64,000 nucleotides of DNA from Taibaiella koreensis (GCF_003545715.1 NZ_QVNU01000001.1:62001-126000); one strand, 5' to 3'; shown: positions 41,041 to 50,771, numbered from the stretch's first letter. Program-made: numbers and translations. Notes: a model not told the origin generated them from the letters alone.

Positions 41041-42384
41041 ATGAAAGAATCCCTAAAAGTATTGGTCGCCGCCCTGGGCTTAACCCTGCCCGGCCTGGCC
41101 GCACAGGCGCAGCCGGCATCGCCGGCGCGGCACGAGCTGTCGCTGAAGCAGGCGCTTGAATATGCAGCCAAAAACAACGTGCAGGTCAAAAACGCGCTCA
41201 TCGATGTGCAGATCCAGCAACAGATGAACCGGGAAGTTGCTTCCGCGGCCTATCCGCAGGTATCGGCCACCGGTAACTTTACCGATAACCTGAAGCTGCA
41301 GACCCAGCTCCTGCCCGGCGAATTCTTTAACCAGCCGGCGGGTACCTTCGTTCCCATCACTTTCGGTACCAAATATGTGACCACCGGCTCGTTTGATGTA
41401 TCCCAGATACTGTTCGACGGCCAGGTGTTTATCGGGCTGCAGGCACGTAAGACATCCCTGCAATGGAAGCAGAAAAATGCGGAGATCACAGATGAGACGA
41501 TAAGAGCCAATGTTTATAAGGTCTATTACCAGCTGGTGCTGAGCAAAACGCAAATTGCCCTGATCGATGCCAATATAGGGCTTATCGAAAAGCTGAAGCA
41601 CGATGCGCAGATCATGTATGAGAACGGATTTGCCGAAAAGCTGGATGTGGACAAAAACGATGTGCAGCTGACCAACCTGCATACAGAAAAAGAAAAAGTA
41701 CAGGTATCGGTGGCCAATGGCTATAATGGCCTCAAGATACTGCTGGGCATTCCCGTAAAAGACCAGCTGGTGCTGACCGACAGCCTCAGCGATGAGGAGA
41801 TACGCTCAGATGCCTTGCAAGGCGCCACCTATAGCTACGAAGACCGCAGGGATTATCAGTACCTGAAACTGTCTCAAAAGCTGAACCAGTTTAATGTAAA
41901 GCGTTACCAGTACAGCAAGATACCTACTTTAAGTGCGGCATTTAACTACAACCGGATGAACATGGAGAATGACTTCCGTTTCACAGGAGAATGGTTTGAA
42001 GCCTCCTATATCGGCCTTCGTTTATCGATCCCCATCTTCAAAGGATTTGGTACCAATGCCAAGATCCGGCAGGCACAGCTGGCCGTAAGGCAGACCGACA
42101 ACCAGATCGAGAACCTGAAGATGACCATCGACAATGACGTGCAAACGGCTCAGAATACCTTCAGGAGCTCGATCTCGATCATGGATTACCAGAAGAAGAA
42201 TATGGCGCTCGCCGAAACGGTATACAACCAGACCAAGAAAAAATATGAAGTCGGTACCGGCTCGCAAACTGAGATCAATACGGCGCAGACAGATCTGAAA
42301 ACAGCACAGTCCAATTACATCAGCGCATTGTATGACGCCATCGTAGCCAAGGTCGATTATCTGAAGGCGATCGGTAAATTATAA
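41041..42384 (+). CDS. TolC-family outer-membrane efflux protein
   Basis: 447 residues with a signal peptide (1-22) and the TolC helical repeats: LSLKQALEYAAKNNVQVKNALIDVQIQQQ near 33-61 and the corresponding SQTEINTAQTDLKTAQSNYISAL region near 410. Outer-membrane exit duct of a tripartite pump. Cotranscribed with the MarR gene, adaptor and RND permease. Substrate unknown. Confidence 0.9.
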   Translation: MKESLKVLVAALGLTLPGLAAQAQPASPARHELSLKQALEYAAKNNVQVKNALIDVQIQQQMNREVASAAYPQVSATGNFTDNLKLQTQLLPGEFFNQPAGTFVPITFGTKYVTTGSFDVSQILFDGQVFIGLQARKTSLQWKQKNAEITDETIRANVYKVYYQLVLSKTQIALIDANIGLIEKLKHDAQIMYENGFAEKLDVDKNDVQLTNLHTEKEKVQVSVANGYNGLKILLGIPVKDQLVLTDSLSDEEIRSDALQGATYSYEDRRDYQYLKLSQKLNQFNVKRYQYSKIPTLSAAFNYNRMNMENDFRFTGEWFEASYIGLRLSIPIFKGFGTNAKIRQAQLAVRQTDNQIENLKMTIDNDVQTAQNTFRSSISIMDYQKKNMALAETVYNQTKKKYEVGTGSQTEINTAQTDLKTAQSNYISALYDAIVAKVDYLKAIGKL

Positions 42385-42421
42385 ATCTTCTAAAACAGTC
42401 TTGAACAACAAATCAAATTAT

Positions 42422-43618
42422 ATGCGACAGATTCTGAAACTGGCTTTTACTGCTTCTTTCCTTTTGACGCTTGCGGCTTGCGGCGGTGGCAAGCAGGACA
42501 ACAGCGCACTGGCTAAAAAGAAAGCCGACATGGAAAAGCTAAAGGCGGACCAGAAATCCCTGGCCGATAAAATATCAAAGCTCCAGGACGAGATCGATAA
42601 GCTGGACCCATCTGCTGCTAATGCCAATGCAAAGCTGGTATCTCTCCAGGCAATCGGGCAGGGCACCTTCGATCATTATATCGATCTGCAGGGCAAAGTG
42701 GACGCCTACAATGTGGCTTACATTGCCCCTCGTGGCCAGGGTGGTTTTGTAAAGGCCATTTATGTGAAGCAGGGCGACTATGTGAAAAAGGGCCAGACCA
42801 TATTGAAGTTGGATGGAGCTGTATTGAGCCAGAGCCTGGCCGCTGCGCAGCAGCAGCTGGGCGGTGTAAAAGCCCAGCTGGATCAGGCTAAGAGCATTTA
42901 TGAGCGTCAGCAGAACCTATGGAAGCAGAATATCGGCACCGAGATCCAGGTGCTGAATGCTAAAACCAATATGGAGGCGCTCCAGAGCCAGTATAATGCC
43001 GCGCAGGCCAATATCAGGTTGGCCCAGGAACAGCTGAATACAACAAGCATCGTTTCAGAAATAGATGGTACCGTAAACGTGATCAATGTAAAAGTTGGCG
43101 AGTTCTTTAACGGTGGTCAGCAGATACAGGTAGTCAATAACAATGATCTGAAGCTTACCGTGAATGTGCCGGAAAACTATGCCGATCGCGTAAAGGTAGG
43201 CAGCACGCTTGTGGCTACTCTGCCCGAATCCAACAACGAGACCATTACCACCAAGGTGAATGTATCGGGTAAGGTGATCGATCCCGTAACCCGTTCTTTC
43301 TATGTTGAAGGCAAGATACCCTCCGACAAGAAGCTTAGGGCCAATCAGCTGGCAATGATCCGCATCATGGATTACAGCAAGCCCGATGCGATAACAATCC
43401 CGGTAAATACGTTGCAGACTGATGACAAAGGCAAGTTTGTGCTGGTAGCCGTGGAAGAGAACGGGAAGCTGACGGCCCAAAAGAGGCAGGTTGAGATAGG
43501 AGAGTTATATGGCGACCAACTGGAGATTAAAGGTGGTCTGAACACCGGCGACAAGTTGATCACAGAGGGCTTCCAGAGTGTTTACGACGGCCAGCGGATC
43601 ACAACATCCCAAAAGTAA
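42422..43618 (+). CDS. RND efflux periplasmic adaptor (membrane fusion) lipoprotein
   Basis: 398 residues. A lipobox LAAC at about 18-21 follows a signal peptide. A long Lys-rich coiled-coil (30-75) leads into the lipoyl-type barrel QGTFDHYIDLQGKVDAYNVAYIAPRGQGGFVKAIYVKQGDYVKKGQTILKLDG near 80-135, then an alpha-hairpin, and a beta-barrel near 220-330. It links the permease to the TolC-type duct. ATG at 42422 is preferred to a TTG 21 bases upstream. Its stop is 86 bases before the permease start. Confidence 0.9.
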   Translation: MRQILKLAFTASFLLTLAACGGGKQDNSALAKKKADMEKLKADQKSLADKISKLQDEIDKLDPSAANANAKLVSLQAIGQGTFDHYIDLQGKVDAYNVAYIAPRGQGGFVKAIYVKQGDYVKKGQTILKLDGAVLSQSLAAAQQQLGGVKAQLDQAKSIYERQQNLWKQNIGTEIQVLNAKTNMEALQSQYNAAQANIRLAQEQLNTTSIVSEIDGTVNVINVKVGEFFNGGQQIQVVNNNDLKLTVNVPENYADRVKVGSTLVATLPESNNETITTKVNVSGKVIDPVTRSFYVEGKIPSDKKLRANQLAMIRIMDYSKPDAITIPVNTLQTDDKGKFVLVAVEENGKLTAQKRQVEIGELYGDQLEIKGGLNTGDKLITEGFQSVYDGQRITTSQK

Positions 43619-43703
43619 GCGTACGGCTTTATTCCTCATTACGCTACCGCTACACCGGCCGCAATGCCGGGTAGCTATGCGGACTAGCTAAATCATAAAA
43701 CTT

Positions 43704-46700
43704 ATGAGTGCTTTAGAAAACTTCACCGGAAAGTTCAAGGAATTTAAACCTACGAGCTGGTCCGTAAAAAATAAATCGTCCATTTACCTGTTGATGATCA
43801 TCATCACGCTGATGGGGATATTCCAGTTCATGACATTGCCCAAGGAGCAGTTTCCGGATATCGTTATTCCCACCATCTATGTGCAGACGATCAACGTGGG
43901 TAACTCCCCCAAGGATATGGAGAACCTGGTTACCCAACCTATCGAAAAGCAGATCAAGGGTATTACCGGGGCCAAGATCACCAAAACCACAAGTACCTCC
44001 CTGCAGGACTTTTCTGCCATCATGGTGGAGTTTGACGCCAATGTAAAAGTGGATGTCGCGCTGCAGAAAGTAAAGGATGCGGTAGACAAAGCCAAGCAAG
44101 ACCTGCCCACCGACCTTACCCAGGAACCTACTGTGCTGGAAGTAAGCTTCTCCGATCAGCCGATCATGTACGTGAACGTGAGCGGGGATTACGATATGGT
44201 GCGCCTGAAAAAGTACGCCGACGATATACAGGACCGGCTGGAATCGCTGCCACAAATCAATCGCGTCGACATTGTAGGTGCGCCGGAGCGTGAATTCCAG
44301 ATTAATGTAGACAACCAGCGCATGCTGGCCGCTGGCATTACCTTCGATAATATCGAGAACGCCGTTGCCCGGGAGAATATGGATGTTACCGGCGGTCTGC
44401 TGCAAGTAGGCAATATGAAGCGGACCCTGCAGCTGAAAGGTCAGGTAAAAACGGCTGATGATCTTGCGAAGGTAGTGGTGCGTAATACCAAAGGCGCGGC
44501 CATATACCTGAAGGATATTGCCGATATCAAAGATACGATCAAGGAACATGAAAGCTTTGCCCGTCTGGATGGTAAAAACGTAGTTACACTGAATATCATC
44601 AAGCGCTCGGGCGAGAACCTGATCGAGACTTCCGATGCCGTAAAGAAAGCAGTGCTGGAAATGAAAGCAAGCCAGTTTCCGCCCGATCTTCACGTGGTGG
44701 TTACCGGCGATATGAGCAAGTCGACCAGGACCTCGTTCAACGACCTGGTAAACTCTATCGTGATCGGCTTCCTGCTGGTATTGCTCATCCTTATGTTCTT
44801 CATGGGCGTCACCAACGCCTTCTTCGTGGCGCTGTCGGTGCCGCTTAGTATGTTTGTGGCCTTTGTATGCCTTCCGGGAGCCGATATGATCGTAGGGACA
44901 CACGTTACGCTCAACTTCATGGTTTTGTTTGCCCTGTTGTTCGGGTTGGGTATCATTGTGGACGATGCGATTGTGGTGATCGAGAACACCCACCGTATCT
45001 TTACCGAAGGAAAAGGCAAAATGAACTCTGAGCGATCGGCTATGATGGCTGCCGGCGAAGTATTTGTGCCCGTTCTGGCCGGTACCCTCACCACCCTGGC
45101 GCCTTTCTTCCCGCTATTGTTCTGGCCGGGTATCATTGGTAAGTTCATGATCTACCTGCCTACCATGCTGATCTTTACACTGGCGGCATCCCTTATCGTG
45201 GCCTTTATCATGAACCCTGTGTTTGCCGTGGATTTCATGAACCATCCCGAAGGAGAACATAAGAAGCAACCAAAATCTGCCATCTTTAAAAAGAGAGCCT
45301 TCCTTATACCGGTAATCATTGGTGTGCTGATGCTGGTATTTGGCTTTATGATCAAGGCTGCGACACCCGAAGTGCATCATGTGGCCAATTCGCTTGAAGC
45401 AGAACCTGGCAAGCCCTACTCGTTCTACTTCTTCGTAGGTAATCTATTGCTCTTCTTTGCCTTCCTGGTAGCGTTGAATAAATATGTGCTGGACGATGCT
45501 ATCCACAGTTTCCAGAACAGGGTGCTGCCCTGGATCATGGGACACTACGAAAGCCTGTTGCGCTGGGCGCTTAAAGGCTGGCGGCCGGTTCACCTGCTGT
45601 TGGGTGCTGTGGGCCTGTTCTTCCTGTCCTTTTTCATATTCGGTTCTATAGGCAAATCGCCGGTATTCTTCCCCGAGGGAGAACCCAACCAGATCTATGT
45701 TTATCTTAAGTTGCCGGTAGGTACTGCTGTGGAATATACCGATTCTCTGACCCGTACGCTGGAGACCAAGGTGAACAAAGTGCTGGGTATAGAGAACGGT
45801 AAGAAAAACCCGATGGTGGAAAGTGTGATAGCCAACGTGGCCATCGGGGCCTCCGATCCGGCGAGCGGCGACCGTAGCACGCGCCCCGAGCTGGGACGCA
45901 TCCAGATATCCTTCGTAGAATACGAAAAGCGGCATGGCGGCAAAACAGGTCCTTACCTGCAACAGATCCGCCAGGCGATCAAAGGTATTCCCGGCGCCGA
46001 GCTTTCCGTAGATAAGGAACAGAACGGTCCCCCTACTGACCCCCCTATCAATATAGAGGTAGCGAGCGAAGACATCGACGATATGATCAAAACGGCGGTG
46101 GGCTTGAAAAACTACCTCGATTCCCTGAAAGTACCCGGTGTGGAAGATCTGAAGATGGACATTGACCTCAACAACCCCGAGATATCTATTACCGTGGATC
46201 GTGAGCGTGCCCTTATCGAAGGTATTTCTTCTGCCCAGATAGGCGCCCAATTGCGGACGGCTCTGTTCGGTAAAGAGGTATCGAAAGTGAAGGAAGGTGA
46301 GGATGAATATAAAATTCAGTTGCGCAACGAATATATGCAGCGGAAAAACCTGGTAGACCTGCTGAATATGAATGTCACCTTCCAGGACATGGCCTCGGGC
46401 GGCGCTGTGAAAAGCGTACCCATTGGCTCCCTGGTAAAGATCGACTATACCAGCACATTGGGTAGTGTAAAGCGCAAGAACCAGAAAAGGGTAATTACGC
46501 TGAGGTCTAACGTACTGCAGGGCTATACGCCCACTGAGGTGAACGTGCAGCTGGCCAAAGACATCAAGGCGTTTGGTAAAACGGAAGGTGTGACCATCAG
46601 TCAGACCGGCGAAGGAGAGCAACAGGCCGAGACCGGCGCTTTCCTTGGAAAAGCTTTGGTGATCGCCCTCATGATGATCCTGCTCATCCTCGTAATTCAG

Positions 46701-47366
46701 TTCAACTCTGTAGGAAAATCGGTGATCATCCTTACCGAGATCGTGTTCAGTGTGATCGGGGTGCTTCTGGGTTTTGCGTTCTCAGGTATGCAGGTGTCGA
46801 TTGTAATGACGGGCGTAGGTATCCTGGGTCTGGCTGGTATCGTAATCAAGAATGGTATCCTGGTGATCGAATTTGCCGATGAGCTGAGGGGGCGTGGCCT
46901 TAAAACAAGAGAAGCGGTGATACAGGCTGGTAAAACGAGGATCATCCCGGTAATGCTGACTGCTTTGGCCGCTATCCTGGCGCTGATCCCGCTGGCGGTA
47001 GGTTTCAACATCAACTTTATCACCCTGTTCTCCGAGCTGAACCCAAGGATATTCTTTGGCGGCGATAACGTGATGTTCTGGAAGCCGCTGTCCTGGACCA
47101 TTATATTCGGTCTTACTTTTGCCTTCTTCATGACGCTCATCATGGTGCCGAGCATGTACCTGATCTATGAGCGCCTGAAACGTCCTATGCGTCGCCATTT
47201 CGGCGGTAAATGGGTATCGTTCATGGGAATTCCGCCATTGATCTTCCTGTTTATTCCTATGATGATCTATTCGGCCATCAAGCATCGCAGGGATGTCCGT
47301 CGTCGCAGGGCCAGACTGGCAAAACGTAACGACGTGAACGAAGCCTTTATCGGTAGCTGGTTCTAG
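43704..47366 (+). CDS. RND efflux permease, hydrophobe/amphiphile type
   Basis: 1220 residues, longer than the usual 1030-1050. The N-terminal half has TM1 near 25-45, porter domain PDIVIPTIYVQTINVGNSPKDMENLVTQPIEKQIKG and the TM4 proton-relay segment GIIVDDAIVVIENTHRIF near 417-434. An extra stretch near 525-595 (KSAIFKKRAFLIPVIIGVLML and LLLFFAFLVALN) adds two hydrophobic helices between the halves. The C-terminal TM block (QFNSVGKSVIILTEIVF) precedes a further hydrophobic end. Proton-driven drug or lipid export. Third structural gene of the MarR-led operon. Confidence 0.9.
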   Translation: MSALENFTGKFKEFKPTSWSVKNKSSIYLLMIIITLMGIFQFMTLPKEQFPDIVIPTIYVQTINVGNSPKDMENLVTQPIEKQIKGITGAKITKTTSTSLQDFSAIMVEFDANVKVDVALQKVKDAVDKAKQDLPTDLTQEPTVLEVSFSDQPIMYVNVSGDYDMVRLKKYADDIQDRLESLPQINRVDIVGAPEREFQINVDNQRMLAAGITFDNIENAVARENMDVTGGLLQVGNMKRTLQLKGQVKTADDLAKVVVRNTKGAAIYLKDIADIKDTIKEHESFARLDGKNVVTLNIIKRSGENLIETSDAVKKAVLEMKASQFPPDLHVVVTGDMSKSTRTSFNDLVNSIVIGFLLVLLILMFFMGVTNAFFVALSVPLSMFVAFVCLPGADMIVGTHVTLNFMVLFALLFGLGIIVDDAIVVIENTHRIFTEGKGKMNSERSAMMAAGEVFVPVLAGTLTTLAPFFPLLFWPGIIGKFMIYLPTMLIFTLAASLIVAFIMNPVFAVDFMNHPEGEHKKQPKSAIFKKRAFLIPVIIGVLMLVFGFMIKAATPEVHHVANSLEAEPGKPYSFYFFVGNLLLFFAFLVALNKYVLDDAIHSFQNRVLPWIMGHYESLLRWALKGWRPVHLLLGAVGLFFLSFFIFGSIGKSPVFFPEGEPNQIYVYLKLPVGTAVEYTDSLTRTLETKVNKVLGIENGKKNPMVESVIANVAIGASDPASGDRSTRPELGRIQISFVEYEKRHGGKTGPYLQQIRQAIKGIPGAELSVDKEQNGPPTDPPINIEVASEDIDDMIKTAVGLKNYLDSLKVPGVEDLKMDIDLNNPEISITVDRERALIEGISSAQIGAQLRTALFGKEVSKVKEGEDEYKIQLRNEYMQRKNLVDLLNMNVTFQDMASGGAVKSVPIGSLVKIDYTSTLGSVKRKNQKRVITLRSNVLQGYTPTEVNVQLAKDIKAFGKTEGVTISQTGEGEQQAETGAFLGKALVIALMMILLILVIQFNSVGKSVIILTEIVFSVIGVLLGFAFSGMQVSIVMTGVGILGLAGIVIKNGILVIEFADELRGRGLKTREAVIQAGKTRIIPVMLTALAAILALIPLAVGFNINFITLFSELNPRIFFGGDNVMFWKPLSWTIIFGLTFAFFMTLIMVPSMYLIYERLKRPMRRHFGGKWVSFMGIPPLIFLFIPMMIYSAIKHRRDVRRRRARLAKRNDVNEAFIGSWF

Positions 47367-47408
47367 CAGTATTCCAATTCAAAATTCAAAATTTAAAATT
47401 GAAATTTA

Positions 47409-47447
47409 AAAAAAACGGACGGTCGGTAACGATCGCCCGTTTTTTTG
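47409..47447 (+). terminator. Terminator of the efflux operon
   Basis: AAAACGG...GTCG pairs with CGAT...CCGTTTT over about 14 bases with one mismatch and one G-T pair, followed by TTTTTTT. Confidence 0.75.
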
Positions 47448-47476
47448 CATTGAAGCTGGGCCGCTGCGTATCTTTG
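47444..47476 (+). promoter_or_regulatory. Putative promoter of the DUF3820 gene
   Basis: TTTG at 47444-47447 and TATCTTTG at 47469-47476 with a 21-base spacer. It overlaps the T-tract of the upstream terminator. Confidence 0.65.
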
Positions 47477-47500
47477 GTGCTTTACTCAAAATGAATTGCT

Positions 47501-47713
47501 GTGAACCCCGAACTACTGACTGAGCTAGTTACCTTCAAAATGCCTTTCGGCAAATACAAAGACCGGCTCATTGCCGATCTGCCCGAGCCTTACCTGCTCT
47601 GGTTTGTCCGTAACGGTTTTCCAAAAGGAAAGCTGGGAGTATTGCTCCAAACTATGTACGAGATCAAATTGAACGGATTGGAATACCTGCTAAAGCCATT
47701 AAGGCGGTCCTGA
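47501..47713 (+). CDS. DUF3820 small protein
   Basis: 70 residues with the family pattern MPFGKYKDRLIADLPEPYLLWFVRNGFPKGKLGVLLQTMYEIKLNG. The family includes proteins described as putative quorum-regulated factors but its role is open. GTG at 47501 is the start because the pattern requires it; an ATG ten bases upstream is out of frame. It has its own promoter and no terminator that I can see, and lies 84 bases ahead of a RiPP precursor gene on the same strand, so weak read-through is possible. Confidence 0.8.
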   Translation: MNPELLTELVTFKMPFGKYKDRLIADLPEPYLLWFVRNGFPKGKLGVLLQTMYEIKLNGLEYLLKPLRRS

Positions 47714-47766
47714 GTATCGCCGGAAAATTTATATTTTAAGCAATAGATATTTGTTTTTCTTTTTCA

Positions 47767-47774
47767 TATATTTG
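47767..47774 (+). promoter_or_regulatory. Putative -7 element of the second RiPP precursor
   Basis: TATATTTG lies 23 bases ahead of the ATG. No clear -33 TTG at the usual distance, so the promoter may need an activator. Confidence 0.4.
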
Positions 47775-47797
47775 AGCTAAACTAAACGTCAAAAACT

Positions 47798-48043
47798 ATG
47801 AAAAAGAAAAAAGTTGCATTCAAGAAACTTTCGCTGTACAAAGAAACAGTTGTAGCACTCAATGAAACAGAAGAGCAAAAAGTAGTAGGCGGTTGCCAGC
47901 CTTCCGTTTCTTCACCCTGCCAGCAAACCTACCAGTGTCCTTCGGTGTATTTTGTTTGTTACGATACCCAGGCCACTTCCTGCCTGCAGACCAACCAGGT
48001 TTCCTTTTGTGTGCAGTGTACGCTTCCTTATGGTGGCTGCTAA
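47798..48043 (+). CDS. Cys-rich class I lanthipeptide-type RiPP precursor, orphan
   Basis: 81 residues, the same length as the precursor at 14519-14764. The leader (1-32) reads MKKKKVAFKKLSLYKETVVA... and ends VVGG at 29-32. The 49-residue core has eight Cys, at core positions 1, 9, 15, 22, 30, 39, 42 and 49, and eleven Ser/Thr, so several lanthionine rings are possible. No Asp/Glu-rich tail. No LanB, LanC, radical SAM, peptidase or dedicated exporter is within reach, although the next gene is an MMPL transporter. Leader-type recognition rests on motif resemblance only. Confidence 0.75.
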   Translation: MKKKKVAFKKLSLYKETVVALNETEEQKVVGGCQPSVSSPCQQTYQCPSVYFVCYDTQATSCLQTNQVSFCVQCTLPYGGC

Positions 48044-48116
48044 GGTGGCCGCTTCTGCCGCAATAAATGGCGCTTGATCCGTTTCTGTTTTTAAACGATT
48101 GAAATTTTAACAGTCT

Positions 48117-48151
48117 AATTACCCACAGTATCATATTGTGGGTAATTTTTT
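48117..48151 (+). terminator. Terminator after the second RiPP precursor
   Basis: AATTACCCACA/TGTGGGTAATT (11 bases) with a nine-base loop, followed by TTTTT. Confidence 0.8.
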
Positions 48152-48232
48152 ATGTAGATGAGCCACAGTGGCTTATATTTACTTTATTGGCGCCGTAACA
48201 AATCAAATGCCTTCAAAAAGCATTTCATTGCG

Positions 48233-48240
48233 TACTTTTG
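48233..48240 (+). promoter_or_regulatory. Putative -7 element of the MMPL gene
   Basis: TACTTTTG matches TAnnTTTG, 77 bases before the longest start codon. No -33 TTG at a proper distance. Confidence 0.4.
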
Positions 48241-48316
48241 CGCACCCATTTGAACTTTTCTTATCATAGATTGTCATCAATTGAATTGTTAATTATTTAT
48301 CTATCAATATCTTGTA

Positions 48317-50710
48317 ATGGCAAGTGATTTTTGTCATTCAAATTTATCTCCCTCTATGTGGCATCGCATCGCTGATTTTGTACTTCGTTTCCGCATTCTG
48401 TTGCTGGTTTTATTGTTTGCCGTTACCGGAGTTATGGGCTACTATGCTTCCAAGGTGGAACTGAGCTATGATTTCACCAACGCGATCCCTACCGACAATC
48501 CTAAGTATCAGGATTATCAGAGATTCAGGAACATGTTTGGCGAAGACGGTAATACCATGATGGTCGGTGTGCAGACAGCCGATCTTTTCAAGCCGGAAAT
48601 ATTCATGGATTATGTTGCCCTGTCGCGCGACATCGGTAAGGTTAAGTCAGTGGAGAATGTGCTGGGCATACCGGCAGCCGTCACCCTGGTGCAGGATAGC
48701 GTCAAAAAATTGAATGTGCTGCGGATATTTCCCGACAATCCCGATCCTGCTGCAATAGATAGCCTGGAAGGTCTGTTCAAAAGCCTGCCTTTCTACAAAG
48801 GTCTTTTGTACAACGATAAGACCAATGCTTATGTGATGGCCATCCGGATCAATAAACAGACCCTGGCTTCCAAAGACCGTACCCGTGTGATCAACGAGAT
48901 CATAGCCCTGGGCGATGCCTTTGGCAAGAAGCACCGCCTGGAGGTACATTATTCCGGCTTGCCCCATATCCGTACGCAAATGGCCAACAAGGTGCAGCAT
49001 GAACTGCGGGTATTCCTGATGCTGTCTTTTGCGCTTACAGCCGTTATTCTACTCATTTTCTTCCGTTCCATTCTCGCGGTGCTTACCTCGATGATCGTAG
49101 TGGCGATAGGCGTCATCTGGTCGTTCGGTACCCTGGCTTTACTGGGCTATAAGATCACGATCCTTACCGGGGTAATTCCCCCCCTTGTTGTGGTGATTGG
49201 TATTCCCAACTGCGTTTACTTCCTCAATAAGTACCATACCGAATATGCACAGCTGAACAGCAAAATTCCTTCGCTGCGCAATATGGTGGGTAAAATGGGT
49301 ATCGTGACCTTGTTTACCAATCTTACTGCGGCCATCGGCTTCGGCGTCTTCTTCTTCACCAAAAGCGTGATCCTGAAAGAATTTGGCCTGGTATCGGGTA
49401 TCAATATCCTGGGGCTTTTCTTTATATCCCTTGTGTTCATACCGGCCGTCTACAGTTTCCTGCCCGCGCCCAATACCCGCCATACAAGCTATCTCGAAAG
49501 CAAGTGGATGAACAAATTACTGGATTCGCTAAGCACGCTCGTATTCCACAACCGCCGCCTGCTGTACCTGTTTACCATAGCCATTTGCGGGGTATCTGTT
49601 ATAGGTATGCTGCGGCTGAAAGCAGTAGGTCATATTGTCGACGACTTGCCGCACTCCGATAAGATTTATACCGACCTTAAATTCTTTGAAAAGAATTTCA
49701 AAGGTGTAATGCCACTGGAGATCATCGTCGATACCAAAAAGAAATTCGGCGCCCTCGGTTCGCTGGAGACCTGGGAAAAGCTTGACTCCCTTACCAATAT
49801 GCTGGAAAGCCGCCCCGAGATCGGCGGCGGACTTACCCTGATCAAAGGAATAAAGTTTGCACGCCAGGGCTTCTCGGGTGGGGCAGTAGAGGAATACCGC
49901 TTGCCCGACCAGTTTGAGTTCAGCGCGTTGAAACCTTACCTTGTCAGCATGCTGCGTAAGCGGGACAACAACAATCCCAATCCCATGAGCAAGTTGCTGA
50001 ATTCTTTTGTAGATACGAATATCCAGAATGTGCGGATCAGTGTGAACGTGGCCGATATTGGCTCGGTGGAGATGCCCAAGCTCCTCGACAAAATCAAGCC
50101 ACAGGCCGAGCAGCTGTTCGATACCGCTCAGTACAAGCTTACGTTTACCGGTACCAGCATCACCTTCCTGGAAGGCAGCAAGTTTATCATCAATAGCCTT
50201 CGCGATAGTCTTATATGGGCTTTCGCCATGATCCTGGTATGTATGATCGTGCTGTTCCGCAACTGGCGTATTGTACTTATCGCCGTGGTAACGAATATCG
50301 TACCGCTGCTCATTACAGCCGGGATCATGGGCTGGCTGAATGTACCGCTGAAACCTTCCACCGTATTGGTGTTCAGCGTGGCCTTAGGTATCACAGTCGA
50401 CGTGACCATCCGGTTCCTGGTCAACTTCAAGCAGGAGCTGGCCACGCATAATGAAGACATCGAGCAAACGGTCCGGCGCAGCATTCACGATACCGGTCTC
50501 AGCATCATCTTTACTTCGCTTATCCTGATGGCCGGCTTTGCTGTATTTGCCGTTTCTGAGTTTGACGGTACCAAATCATTGGGCTATCTTACTTCCCTCA
50601 CCCTCTTCCTGGCCATGATCTTCAACCTTACGTTGCAGCCTGCATTGCTGCTGTGGATGGATAAGGCCAAAAAGAAAAAGGGTGATATCCGTGGCAAGAA
50701 GACGCTGTAG
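48317..50710 (+). CDS. MMPL-family RND exporter
   Basis: 797 residues in two similar halves. Each half has one N-terminal helix, a periplasmic loop and a five-helix bundle with the sterol-sensing-like segment: KITILTGVIPPLVVVIGIPNCVYFLNKYHTEY near 279-310 and GWLNVPLKPSTVLVFSVALGITVDVTIRFLVNFKQEL near 675-711. MMPL proteins export lipids, hopanoids or other hydrophobic molecules. Start is uncertain: MASDF at 48317 or MWHRIADFVLRFRILLLVLL at 48356, the latter matching the family start better. Transcribed from its own promoter, with a RiPP precursor upstream but a terminator in between. Confidence 0.85.
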   Translation: MASDFCHSNLSPSMWHRIADFVLRFRILLLVLLFAVTGVMGYYASKVELSYDFTNAIPTDNPKYQDYQRFRNMFGEDGNTMMVGVQTADLFKPEIFMDYVALSRDIGKVKSVENVLGIPAAVTLVQDSVKKLNVLRIFPDNPDPAAIDSLEGLFKSLPFYKGLLYNDKTNAYVMAIRINKQTLASKDRTRVINEIIALGDAFGKKHRLEVHYSGLPHIRTQMANKVQHELRVFLMLSFALTAVILLIFFRSILAVLTSMIVVAIGVIWSFGTLALLGYKITILTGVIPPLVVVIGIPNCVYFLNKYHTEYAQLNSKIPSLRNMVGKMGIVTLFTNLTAAIGFGVFFFTKSVILKEFGLVSGINILGLFFISLVFIPAVYSFLPAPNTRHTSYLESKWMNKLLDSLSTLVFHNRRLLYLFTIAICGVSVIGMLRLKAVGHIVDDLPHSDKIYTDLKFFEKNFKGVMPLEIIVDTKKKFGALGSLETWEKLDSLTNMLESRPEIGGGLTLIKGIKFARQGFSGGAVEEYRLPDQFEFSALKPYLVSMLRKRDNNNPNPMSKLLNSFVDTNIQNVRISVNVADIGSVEMPKLLDKIKPQAEQLFDTAQYKLTFTGTSITFLEGSKFIINSLRDSLIWAFAMILVCMIVLFRNWRIVLIAVVTNIVPLLITAGIMGWLNVPLKPSTVLVFSVALGITVDVTIRFLVNFKQELATHNEDIEQTVRRSIHDTGLSIIFTSLILMAGFAVFAVSEFDGTKSLGYLTSLTLFLAMIFNLTLQPALLLWMDKAKKKKGDIRGKKTL

Positions 50711-50737
50711 GATTCAGTTGTCATAATAGGATATCAA

Positions 50738-50771
50738 AAGGCTCCGGGGAATTTTTTCCGGAGCTTTTTTT
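50738..50771 (+). terminator. Terminator after the MMPL gene
   Basis: GCTCCGG/CCGGAGC with a 10-base loop, then eight T residues. Confidence 0.8.

Noticed and set aside
43713-44993. 426-codon antisense frame in the RND permease
   Set aside because: His/Gln-rich low-complexity product, shadow of the conserved gene.
45444-46622. 392-codon antisense frame in the RND permease
   Set aside because: Same cause as above; the permease on the plus strand has clear motifs throughout this stretch.
48317-50710. MMPL transporter as dedicated exporter of the upstream RiPP
   Set aside because: It lies behind a terminator with its own promoter, and MMPL proteins are lipid exporters. No evidence ties the two together.
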